Of a DNA stretch of 64,000 nucleotides, positions 36,727-46,824 are shown one piece after another. A program made the position numbers and the translations under genes. The stretch covers positions 20,426,802 through 20,490,801 of the forward strand of contig NC_019866.2 of assembly GCF_002234675.1 (NCBI RefSeq), in the 5' to 3' direction. The first letter of the stretch is position 1. Each line of letters opens with the position of its first letter. The stretch comes from Oryzias latipes. Taxonomy: Eukaryota > Chordata > Actinopteri > Beloniformes > Adrianichthyidae. The notes below the pieces were generated by a model. The model was not told the origin of the DNA. It ran no database searches and saw nothing but the letters and a program-made list of their open reading frames with translations.

Positions 36727-39700
36727 ATGGCTGTGGATGGATGTGGAGTCGTGTGCAAATACATTCTTGTCCTTTTCAACATCATCTTTTCGGTAAGTCT
36801 GGGGAAATTTTATTGATAAATAAATAAAGGCGAACGTTTAAAGTGTGGGAAACAGAAGGAAAATGTGTTGTTGTTAGTGGAGTCAGATTATTCCAGCAGA
36901 TTTTCTAACGGAGACGTGCAGATCATGGGCTGAAACGGAAAGTGGTTTCGTTTTCATGGAAAGACATTTTTAGCTCTGAAGGTTTATCTAAAAATCGTAT
37001 TATTTCTGTCTAATAATTAAAGGCATGTTCTGAACTCCCTTCCTTATTTCTCCCTTTTTCCCTTCTGCTTACTTCTAATTTGAATTAACACAATTTTAAG
37101 GAAAACGATGAATGAACATATTTTTAATGTTTTCTTTCTGCCCCTAAAATCACACAAAGATTGGCTACATTTGTCATGTGACATCTTGAGAAAAACATGT
37201 TTTTCTACTCCACACAGACACGTTTGTACTACATGCGGATGTGACACCTAAAAGTGAGATGTGGTTCTCCTGCAGGTGGTGGGCCTGGCCTTTCTTGCTC
37301 TCGGCCTGTGGCTGAGATTCAGCGATGGCACCAGAGGAATCTTCAACGTCGAGGCCCTCAACTCCAGCGCCTTTGTTCTAGGTTAGAGCGTGATCTTTAA
37401 TTCAATTCAATTCTATTTATACAGCCCAACATTACAACAAAATTCATCTCAATGGGCCGGTAATTGTTTAATGAACATGAAGGCACAGAATTCAATAGCT
37501 GAACTAAACTAAACAGACTTTTAGTCTTAGACTTTGAAGCCTGACTTTGCCTTACATTTGCCTTTCATCTGATCGCTGCCGTCTGCAGGCGTGACCGTGC
37601 TGATAGTCCTGGGCTCCGTCATGCTGGTTGTGGTGGTGTTTGGAGACTACGGTGCCTGCAGCGAGAAAAGATGCGCCTTGCAGACGGTGAGCTCCTTATG
37701 TGACTCAATTGTGCGGAAATCGTTAATACCCGTTGAGCAACGGTAACCTGCCTTTCCTTTGTTCAGATTGCATCACTTTAATAAACTGTCGGACTGGAAA
37801 GGAAACTTCAGATGACAGAAATATGATGAAACCACACATTCGGTTGTGTTTTACATCACCGCTCTCATCTGTGTTGCCCAACTGAATAACATTTTCTTCC
37901 AGACAGGCGGGGCTTTCTTCCTAAAGGGTCACTCTGGTGCCCTTGTTAAAGGAATACAGGTTTTTAAAACATCAGGTGATGCAGGATTTATGATTGCACT
38001 TCGAATAAATGTGGCGGCGATTCAGAAGGTGACCGTCTATGACGCTGAAATGGGTCTTTTCATCCGTGCAGAGATGCAGATAAAAAATTTGGACTAAACA
38101 CAAAACATTTTCTCGACGTTTAGAAGCAGAAAAGTAACACAAAAGGCTTTTTCCATTTAGTGGAAAGTTTATATAGATATATATACATTCCTCTGTCTGG
38201 GAGCTTCTCATGTTAGTTAACAGTTTAACAGCATGCTTTTTTTTTTAAATCGATTGTGCTTTAACCCTCGTGCTATCTTGTGGGGTCCAGATGACCCCAC
38301 CCTTACATTGACATGTTATCCCTACCATGATAAAGGGGGAGAGGATTTCATGTAATCCATGGAAACCAGTAAAGATCACAAATCATTGAGGAAAAAGGTT
38401 CAGTGCCCTGTCTTGTGGGGTCCAGATGACCCCACTTCCAACCGTTAACGTGCCTCAAAGGCACGTTAACAGTTGGAAGTGGGGTCATCTGGACCCCACA
38501 AGATAGCACATAGGTTAAAAGGCCTATATCAGCTAAAATCTTTTTTTTTTAGCTTTTAAGTGTATTCGATTGTTCATTCCTCACTATAAACAAGTTGACG
38601 TAGACCAGTGTGAACAGCCCCTTCCAACACTGCCCCCAGACGCCGGGTGTCTGCGGTATTTGTGTTGCGAGCATTGTAGCGATGGCCAAGAAACTCTCAT
38701 TCCATTTAGCGTTTCAACTTCGTGCGGTGGCATACGCCCAAGAACATTCTGGTGAGGAATCTGCACGACATTTAGGGGTGGATCCTAAATGTGTCCGAGA
38801 GTGGCACGAGCAGATGGATGATCTGGTTTGAGCAAGCGGAAAAGGTGCGCGCGTCTCCAGGAAAATGATCCGCATGATTTTTGATTATGAGATCGATGCA
38901 TCAAAGAGAAAAGAAACGTTCACAGCCGGTGCTAATCATAGCATTATACAATCTTCTAATCATTTTCCATGTCTGAGCTGGCGTCCGTACGGTGTGATAG
39001 TTCCAGTATTGCTTATCATTTTTGCAGCACTGGTAAAGTTCAGACTGGGGACGTGAGGGACTGTAAACTAGTGGAAGAGCATTTAAACAAATGGATGATG
39101 GGAAGTCAGGGTAGGATTACTCTGCGCCATTAGCCCCGCCCACAACTCGGAGGTGAATTTCTAATGAACTCCTGCTGCTCTACAGAAACCATGTCCAAGA
39201 AAACGACACTGTTTTAATTTTATTTTTTATTTTAGCTTCAAACGGCATAATCCTACTTTAAAGACTGCTGGGAACGCTTAGACAATAGGTGATCGGAGTG
39301 GGACTTCCCTGACTTGTCTTTTCCATTTCCCTTCAGAAGGGGCACTGCAGCAAATTTTTCTATAGCTGCAGTCAAAGCATCAGCCTGAGACCACAGGACT
39401 TGTCTTAGTTTCTTAGCTTTAGTCACCCAAAAAAAAGTATTTTTATACGTAAAAATATATGTGATTAGAGCTGACGGTGTGGGATTGTTGATCACTGCGG
39501 TGATGACCTCATCACCGCAGTGACGCGGTTATCATCACAACCTGATGTGTGATTAAGGAAACTGTGACACAGACTCAAATGACTTCTCTTTTTTTTTACA
39601 GTGGGTCTGTTTGTAAAATGACAGATTAATCAGATTTTCTTTACATCAGCAAAGAGAACAAACACATGTTCCCGTCATATGTGAGACAATAGCCTAATTC

Positions 39701-42700
39701 ACGGAACGATTCCGAATTTCCACACAGCTGTTGCGTAATATATCCCCAGTTCTGTTTTCATCATAACTCAGCCTCCCAGAAAGCAGATTGATGTGGTTCA
39801 TCAGCTTCCATTTTTGGCAGTAATAGATTACTAAGTAAAAACCACCAAAACAAAGGTCTTTTTTTTTTTTTTTCTAATAGAAAGCCATTTTAGCACTGAG
39901 ACAACTCAATTCATGCGCATATTATCCTTCAGAACATAAAAACGAATAAAAAAAAGGATTAAATCGTTACAAATTGCGTATTTCTCATTAAAATAATGGA
40001 ATATTTTCTGTGTGCTGAGGTGTCTTAACTTGAAGTTAAGTCTATCTGCCTCACTTTTAACCCTAGAGCACTATCGCCGGGTGATTTTCACCTGAGCAAA
40101 ACTATTTACGTGAATCTCAGTATGTCGCGTGTCAAGTAGTCTGCCTCGCATGTCCCAGGAATGGGGGGGGGACCAAATACCAAGTTTCTAGTATCATTTT
40201 AATGTTTTTTAGGAATTTTTTGTTCTCAAATTCCTAATTTATCAGTAATTTTTGAGCATGTTTTTAAAAATGTCCTGTTTCTTTTTCATTTTGTTACACA
40301 TGCCACAGTTAAATATAAGAAAACTCCTCTAATTTATCACGTGTTGTCATGTTTTGATCTATTTTTTAATGACAATTAGTTTTTTGTCGTGTATATTATA
40401 TCGGGTAAAAGTTACCCGGCAAAAGTGATGCTGTAACTTTTTATAACGAAAGTATTATAGGGTTAAGATGACGTGGATAAATATAACAACATAAAACGAT
40501 AGTACTGTCTTAAAACTGGAACTTTTCAAATATAATAATAATCGTGAATCCACTGTGTTTGGAGTCTCATGAGCACCGTCCTCGTAACAACTGTTGCAGT
40601 TAATCCATATTCTGAGTAGAAACGCCGCAGCTTTGTCATGTAAAATGTGCATGTTTGTGGGGAACCATTGACTGAATAAGAGAACTGGACTGAGTGATCC
40701 CTCACCCAAACAGGAAGTACCCGCTGGCTACTAGAAGGCAAAATCCTTTCTGTAGAGAAATAATGTTCCCCTCATACAGTCCATGTGTGGAGCATGACCC
40801 ATACATTTGGAAACTTCCACCATTGGATTTCTACACTTGTAATGAGATTTTCTAACAGTAGGTGGCAGCTTGGGTTCTTCCAATGCAAGCGATTTTAGGA
40901 CAGGTAAACGCTGCTTAGACCAGGGGTCTGCAACCTTTAGCACTAAAAGAGCCAGTTGGTCCAGTTTCTTAGTGACCAATGTGACCAACATATGTTTTTG
41001 TGGTCATTTAGCCTTAAATTCTACCTTTTAATATTTTTGCAGTGATTGAATTATAACAGTGCTTTTTTCCATAGAAATCTTTTTGAATTTATTTTACTTT
41101 TGATACCAGCACACGAGTTACTTTCAAAATAAAATACTTCGTGTCAAATCAGATCCTCTCAGATTTACTTGAAATAAATCTATCATCATATGCGCTGTTA
41201 TCCTTCTTCTTGTACTATCTAATATAAATATTACACCGTTGGTGTAGATTTTTTGTAAATCTAAACATCTACTATATAATTTTCTTCAAGATTACTAAAG
41301 ATGGAAGAGATTTTAAGATGGAAAAGCATTTATATACTTGGGGAATGTTGCCTCTAAACAGCAACTAGACGCCGTGGAGCAGCAGATGAGAAGATGAGCT
41401 TGAAGCTCATTTTAATAATAAAACAATCTGATGGTAGATTAAAGCTTTTACCATCATTTTGCTGAGTTATATGACATGTTACAAATCGAAACATAAATGA
41501 CACATTTTACTAAAACAAATGAATCCCATTATATCCTCAAACTAATAACTTTTCTATTCAAAGTCCAACTAGAGCAGGGGTGTCAAACTCATTTTGGTTC
41601 GGGGGCCACATTCAACCCGTCTGATCTCAAGTGGACCAGTAGCGTAAAGCTTTATTCTTGTTTTTTTACCCAATTGGAACACACGCCTCAACCAACATGG
41701 TAGCCTTATCATTTCTTATTACACATTCATTCACAGAGACCAATGGATCTTAAATAAAATTAATTTCACTTTAAAAAATATTGGTTTGTTCAATTTTATA
41801 CAGACTGAATATTTTAAATCTGACACTGAAGCAATCCTGATAATAAATTCAAGAGTGGCTAAAGAAAAAAATGAAACATCTTCCTAAAATCTAAACGTCC
41901 AAAGGATGACAAAATTACACTAAATTAAACTTGCAAACATTTGTGAACATAAGAGTTTGGAGTTAACCTCCTTTCTCTCCTGAAAATTCACCCGTCCATA
42001 GATATCAGGATTCAAAATCCTGTGCAGAAACACATTTACTGTCATTCAAGTGTGCAAAACACAATGAAATGTCCATTATTATTATCATTCATTATTATAA
42101 GAATCTTTTCCTGGTTTCTGCCTGAATTTTGTGGCAACACCTGCCTTCTTCCTGACCTTTGATGGAAGCGCCATCAGTGACCAAAATTACTTCATGTGAC
42201 CAGTTCACTTCAACATTGTCCAGCACAGTAACTAGAGAGCTGACTATGTCATAACTCGCCATGGGAATGGACTAGAAACTTGCTTTTTTAAACATCCTTA
42301 TGATTTTTACTCTTCATGTGTGGGCCGGACTAAACCACCTGGCGGGCCGGATAAGGCCCGCGGGCCGTATGTTTGACACCCCTGAACTACACTCACAATG
42401 GATTTGGGGGGCAGTGGCTCAGAAGGTTAAGCAGGTAGTCCAATGATGGAAGGGTCGGCGGTTTGATCCCCGCTTTTCCCAGTCAACTGTTTTGTCCTTG
42501 GGCAAGACACTTCACCCCCCCCTGCCTCCAGTGTGGCTCCACTGGTGTGTGAATGTGAATGAATGTCCCAGTGATGGTCAGAGGGACCGTAGGCGCGAAC
42601 CGGCAGCCGCGCCTCTACCATCACCAAGTTTACATAAGGAGTGAATGAATAATGGACACATTGTAAGCGCTTTGAGCGTCTGGAAAAACACAAATAAATC

Positions 42701-45700
42701 TAATCCATTATTATTATTATTATTTATAAAGGAGGCACACGTGGCTCTGGAGCTTCAGGTTGCAGAGCTCTGGCTCAGCTAATCAGCTCGGTTAGGTGCT
42801 TTTGTCAGGAAAATCTGCTTCTTTCTGATCAGTGGAGAAAGTCTGTCAGTTTCTTGTGTGAAGTAAAAACACATTTGGAAAAGTGAAATACTTATGGAGT
42901 TCTTCCTCTTCTTCAGTTCATCGTCCTCCTTTTCTTCCTGGCTGTGGCTGAAGTGGTTGTTGGAGTGCTCGCCTACACAAGCAGGGATGAGGTAGGAGCT
43001 GTTTCACAGTCCAATAAAAGATCTTGAAAGATGAAATGTATCATTTCTTTTTTCCTTTGCTGTAAAGGTTGGCCGCAGGCTCGGCGAGTTCTACGTCAGC
43101 CTGTATACTCTGTACGCCAACAACAATGACCCCGCCCTGGCCATTACGCTCACTTTCATCCACAACACGGTACGTCCTTCTTCACTGAGATAAACCTCTC
43201 AAAGGAAGTTTAAATGTTCAGGTTTTGCGCTTCGGTCTATAACACAGTTAAATGTCCAATATTAGTGAAAATGATTGACAGGCTAAAGCGGACTTTGTCT
43301 TTGTGGCTCTGCAGCTCCACTGCTGTGGAGTGACTGGAATCTCCCTGGTGGAGATCGTTAAGAAGACCTGTCCCAAACCTGATGGCTTCATGGAGAGCCT
43401 GGTCATGGCTGTGAGTAGACACCGAGTCACTGGTCCTGCAGGCCGTACTTACAGTCACGTGAAACTCCTCCCTACCAAAACCCGATGAACAGTAAATAGA
43501 AACAATTCAAGGCCAAACTGAGCTTTGCTGCCAAACACACATGCAGTGTGTGTCTACGACATTTAGAGAAAATACTAACTTTTAGTTTGATGTGTCTGCA
43601 GCAGTTCAGCTTTGGAACTGAAACAAAGACTTTATAAAGTTTTCTTTAATTGTGTTTAGTGACTTTAAATACACAAGTCCTTTAATAAATAACCAGGAAA
43701 TAACTTTAAAATATAATAACCTGGAATTATACAGTAGTTACCATTTAATCCACAAAGTATCTGAGTTAGTAACTCAATTACTCTTTATTAAAAGTTATTA
43801 ATCACCAGGAAAAGTAATTTTCTGTATTAAATTAAATGGACATTTTTTATGTACAGCTTTCAATATTTAATGCATATTAACAGTATTTTTCTAGTTATTA
43901 AACCTATAGAACTCTCAAAACTTGAACTAGAAGAGATTCTTGTTTATAGTGTGTATAGAAGTCTGTCCTCATCAGATTCTAACATCTCTCTCTCCTTTGA
44001 GTGTTTCACTGCAATGAGCAGACGACATTATTTCCCATTGAAGCTCGAGTGAAACACTCCGGGTCTTCACCTCAAGAGTCACACTCAGCACAAACCCGTC
44101 CCCCAGCGTCCCTCTACTCCTCCGCTGATGTGGAGTGTCACTGAGAAAGAACACTTTGCTGAATTCTCCAGACTTATTTATTCATCCCTTTAATACCAGA
44201 TCTGTGACAACCAATAACAGTCTTTACGAACCATTCTAACTCTGCCAACGAATTTGGACGCATAGCTGATTTTCTTAGATTCCGAATTCCTTCACGCTAG
44301 TTACGTAAACAGTTAAAGAGTTATGGAAATTCAAATGTAGTTACAGCTGTGGTGTTTGTCACTACCTGTTACCTCAACAAACATATAGGTGTAGTAGCAT
44401 AAAACACACAATGGATGACTTTTAAGGTTTTTATTGAATAAAGGGAGGGGAGGTAGGGACCAAGGTTGGGCCAGAGTAAGGAAATAAATAGAACAAACAC
44501 AGCTCTTAAACAGAAACAAGAAAACAAAAGTCTCACTGACTTATCTACAAAAAAAGTTTCAAAACATAGAAGTGCCACCAACCAACTTCCCTAGTGTGCA
44601 TAACAGAAGGCAAGCTACATGAGGTGTACAGGGTACCCCGTCTTACCTGTCCACAAAGCTCCCACACTCTCCAGTATAAAGAGACAAACACATTCATCTG
44701 CATGCTGATCCATAAGAGCTTGTATGCAGACCTGGTGGCTGGCTCTGGCGCCTGATTGAACAGCTCATCAGGTCTCCACCAAGTGTCGTCACTCACAGGA
44801 AGCACATGCAGAGGAAGGAAGAAAAAGGAAAGAACAGTGCTAAACCCCTGCATGTAACACTACCCGATCTGTAACAGCTACGCAATCGGTCGAAAATTCG
44901 TCTACTTCTGCTAAAGCGTTTCACGGTCAGAGTATGTCTTCAGATGTTGACAACAGTAACGACCTTTTATAATGGTTTTAATAATAATAAGTTTATTTTA
45001 ATGTTAATGTTGACAAAAAGTGAAGGAATAACGAAAAGTTCCCGATCAGGACTGCATGATCCTGAAAGGGACGACACGAGGACTACCAATCTTTTCTTCT
45101 TCTCCGTTTTGTTTGATGGCAGTTAACTCCTCAGCGTAGCAGAAAACCGTCAGGTACCGACACTTCATGAACTCCACTAACACAGACATGTTATTAACGT
45201 GTTGCAGATGCCCACAGGCATCGTAAAGTTCTCCTCAGTTCTCTTCTTTTTAAACAGAGAGGAAGACTCCAAGCTTTCATGATGTCATCTATCAGAGAGA
45301 TTTTCGTTGTCTGAAATTATGCAGCGTTGCATTTAAGCAACATTTTATAATTTTTCGGCGCTGTAATGCAGTTGTTGGAAGCTCTGTGTTGTTGAGAAAA
45401 ACATCAATTCTGGTGATCATCGAGTTATCTGCTGTTTGAATGACTCCAATATTTTTAAATAAATGTAAGGCATTTTTTATTTTAATCATTTATTAACGTA
45501 TTACAACTTAAACAATCTTGGAACAACCAACGTACTTAAAATATCCAAATTAAAGGAGCGGGAAGCTGTCGCAAATCGGGAAGCGACAGTGTCTAAGGGT
45601 TAAGGACAATTTACTGCCTGCCATGACACTTGGTTGGTCAAGCTGCAGAGTGGTTTAAAGGCTAACACAGTTCTCTTTAAAGAGATAAGCGTCTTTAGAG

Positions 45701-46824
45701 GAGATGCAAAAATATCAAACTTAAAATTCAGTGATGCTTTAATTGGATTTTCTGCAAAATGCAGTAAGGAAGGTGTGTAACCTCAAATTCTTGACTGGGA
45801 TGAATAGAAATAGCAGTTTAAGTGAAACTGACTGGGATGCTGTTGTGGTTTAGATGTCATGCTTCACAAACTTAAAAAACAACATTTTGTGTTTTCTGTA
45901 CAGAATTGTCCTACAACCATTTTAAACGTCTTTGACAGAAGGGCGTCGCTGGTGTTGGGCGTCTTCCTGGGAACCGGAGCTCTTCTGGTAGGCAAATCCG
46001 GCTCATTTGATGCCCTAGCTTACAGAAAGATTTAAAGCAACAAAGATCAAAGAAATGCATCTGGTCTGTTTAAAGTCTGAATCTTATATTCTGCCTCTGT
46101 TTTGTCTTTTGTCGCTTTGACCTCCTCTCTAACTGAAACTCCTCCTCTGGCCTGTCTGTCACTGTTTTGTTTTTTTTCCTCTTGTCCTCCCAACGATTGC
46201 TTTTCCAAGTTTGTAGCGCTCATTTGCAGCGTGACCCTCAATGCCAAGATTCGTCAGTCTGCCTCGCCTCCCCAGTACATAATCCTGACTCAATCCACCG
46301 CTGCCCTGACTGTCTCCCAGCCGCCTCAGCAGGACTTCGGTTCTCCACCCCACCCGTACCAGGACCCCGTTGTCTTCACCCCCCTGTCTGCAGCAAACAT
46401 CCCCATCCAGGCTTAGCCTTCAGTACCAGCAGCTCTTTCTCTGTCAGTCTGAAAGGAGCAGCAGGGTGTGCTTTCTGTTGTTTTAACCTCTTCTTAGTGC
46501 TTTAGTCCGTTAAATTCATTCAAAACTCTGTCGGTCTTTCCCCACTTTGTTTTTTATTTTCCTGAGAGCACGCCTCTCCTTGTTTTCACGCATTAACAGA
46601 TGCGGCGCTGCTTGACGTCTGTGCTTGGTTGTGTGATTTGGTTGAAACCCTTTAGCTAGGGTGAAAGTTGACTGTTCTGGTGAGTCCCGTGGCTGCTCTT
46701 TACCGTCCGGCGTTCTTCTGTGTCCACATAACAGATTACTGCCCTGGTCTGCTCCATCATTCTCCTGAAGCACATCAAGAGGAGCCACCACGCCGTTACC
46801 ACCTACTATTCCACCGTTTACTGA
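36727..46824 (+). CDS. CD9-type tetraspanin membrane protein, complete
   Basis: Tetraspanins organise receptors and integrins in plasma-membrane microdomains. Coding exons: 36727-36792, 37276-37381, 37589-37686, 42917-42991, 43068-43169, 43315-43410, 45904-45987 and 46735-46824, all with GT-AG junctions and consistent phase, giving 238 residues. Membrane spans lie near residues 12-36, 58-80, 91-110 and 195-218. The large extracellular loop has the four-cysteine CD9 pattern: CCG at 152-154, C168 (TCPKPDG) and C183 (NCPTT). The small loop has an N-glycosylation sequon at N51. It is close to CD9 but diverged: the usual GCCGA after span 2 is GDYGAC. I therefore give no symbol; it may be a teleost CD9/TSPAN2 paralogue. 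Intron 4 is 5.2 kb and full of transposons. A second last exon at 46,210 is described separately. Confidence 0.88.
37400..37540 (-). mobile_element. Truncated LINE tail inside tetraspanin intron
   Basis: ttcaattcaattctattta, cagcccaacattacaac, tcatctcaatgggcc and gaactaaactaaacagact match the reverse complement of the LINE tail at 58.39-58.53 kb. A similar fragment lies at 6.18 kb. It is a short 5'-truncated minus-strand copy between coding exons of the tetraspanin. Confidence 0.6.
38261..38518. mobile_element. piggyBac-type MITE with strong internal hairpin
   Basis: TTAA occurs at both ends (38,261 and 38,515). The ends TTAACCCTCGTGCTATCTTG and, reverse-complemented on the right, TTAACCTATGTGCTATCTTG continue as a shared inverted repeat of about 39 bp that includes GGGGTCCAGATGACCCCA. 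A third copy of this unit at 38,412 creates a 44-bp-arm hairpin with a 3-base loop (38,412-38,502, one mismatch). TTAA target sites and CCCT/CCTA ends are typical of piggyBac. There is no transposase; length is 258 bp including both TTAAs. Confidence 0.75.
38682..38850 (+). pseudogene. pogo-type transposase DNA-binding domain fossil
   Basis: The frame from 38,682 reads AFQLRAVAYAQEHSGEESA, then RHLGVDPKCVREWHEQMDDL, then a stop. It matches the Brinker/CENP-B-like helix-turn-helix at the start of fish pogo-family transposases ('F...V..YAE.......A.R.FGVD.K.VREW..Q...L'). Beyond the stop, in the same frame, a decayed continuation (GKGARLQ) is visible, and no DDE catalytic region follows. It lies inside tetraspanin intron 4 as a dead remnant. 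Confidence 0.6.
39492..39523. repeat. Perfect short palindrome
   Basis: The arms TCACTGCGGTGATGA and TCATCACCGCAGTGA (15 bp each) are separated by CC. It may be the core of a small foldback or a structured site. Nothing else nearby identifies it. Confidence 0.55.
40057..40466. mobile_element. piggyBac-type MITE, second family
   Basis: TTAA at both borders (40,057 and 40,463) with CCCTA at the left and TAGGG at the right. Subterminal palindromes sit inside both ends: ccgggtgattttcacctg on the left and cgggtaaaagttacccgg on the right. The element is about 0.4 kb and non-coding. The end structure suits piggyBac. Confidence 0.6.
41575..42384. mobile_element. hAT element (CAGGGGTGTCAAACTC), internally deleted
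   Basis: The ends CAGGGGTGTCAAACTC and GTTTGACACCCCTG are inverted repeats. The flanking 8-mers aactagag and aactacac agree at 6 of 8 positions. The interior is collinear with parts of the longer copy at 48,172-49,670 (for example gagttaacctcctttctctc) but lacks most of the transposase region, so it is a deletion derivative of the same subfamily. Confidence 0.75.
42404..42725 (+). mobile_element. tRNA-derived SINE with LINE-like tail
   Basis: It has an A-box-like tggctcagaaggttaag and a B-box ggtttgatccc at 42,460-42,470. The familiar body follows (ttgggcaagacacttcac, cagtgtggctccactggtg), then a tail gtaagcgctttgagcgtctg and an ATT-repeat end. Copies of this SINE are common in acanthomorph fish. 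It is not a functional tRNA gene. Confidence 0.7.
43411..45903 (+). other. Tetraspanin intron 7, mostly unassigned
   Basis: A 2.5-kb intron between the exon with the CCG cysteines and the exon starting at N182. Open frames at 43.97-44.85 kb have no recognisable domain. A possible piggyBac-like element occupies its second half (separate entry). Confidence 0.5.
44840..45603. mobile_element. Possible piggyBac-like element, decayed
   Basis: The right end reads ctaagggTTAA, preceded by a subterminal block that, reverse-complemented, reads cccgatttgcgacagctt. A related block, cccgatctgtaacagct, sits just inside the left end after ctaaacccc. The left TTAA is not intact. About 0.76 kb, no coding capacity. 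Confidence 0.3.
46210..46416 (+). CDS. Alternative last exon of the tetraspanin (long proline-rich tail)
   Basis: The acceptor ttttccaag|TTTGTAG lies in the same phase (0) as the downstream last exon. The exon encodes 68 residues and a stop, giving a 277-residue isoform. The first residues, FVALICSVTLNAKIRQS, complete membrane span 4 and align with ITALVCSIILLKHIKRS of the exon at 46,735, so the two are duplicated, mutually exclusive terminal exons. The tail that follows (about 50 residues) is proline- and glutamine-rich. It contains PPQY (a WW-ligand PPxY pattern) and YIIL (a YxxPhi sorting pattern), unlike the short tail of the other isoform. Confidence 0.72.
   Translation, partial: FVALICSVTLNAKIRQSASPPQYIILTQSTAALTVSQPPQQDFGSPPHPYQDPVVFTPLSAANIPIQA
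46735..46824 (+). CDS. Alternative last exon of the tetraspanin (short CD9-like tail)
   Basis: The acceptor ccacataacag|ATTACTG joins the exon ending at 45,987 in phase 0. It encodes 29 residues: the end of span 4 (ALVCSIILL), a basic membrane-proximal KHIKRSHH, and a short tail ending TTYYSTVY before TGA. Length and layout match the usual CD9 end (span 4, basic residues, very short tail), so this is probably the ancestral isoform. Confidence 0.8.
   Translation: MTALVCSIILLKHIKRSHHAVTTYYSTVY

Larger units (their letters stand above)
40921..42772. mobile_element. hAT-like element (CAGGGGTCTGCAACC), interrupted by a second hAT and a SINE
   Basis: The left end CAGGGGTCTGCAACCTTTAG with agagcc, and the right end gtggctctggagc ... 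ggttgcagagctctg, are an imperfect inverted pair. The flanking 8-mers gcttagac and gctcagct are a decayed target-site duplication. Two later insertions, at 41,575-42,384 and about 42,404-42,725, lie between these ends. The interior of the outer element is not coding. Confidence 0.6.

Noticed and set aside
37846..38097. 83-codon plus-strand frame inside tetraspanin intron 4
   Set aside because: No conserved motif, and not in phase with the flanking exons as an acceptable cassette; no reason to call it an exon.
42427..42693. tRNA gene suggested by the B-box at 42,460
   Set aside because: The head is degenerate, cannot form a full cloverleaf in an obvious way, and is followed by a SINE body and tail; it is a SINE.
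46159..46353. Antisense frames over the alternative tetraspanin exon
   Set aside because: They are shadows of the proline-rich tail exon; the plus-strand frame has the acceptor, the phase and the similarity to the second last exon.
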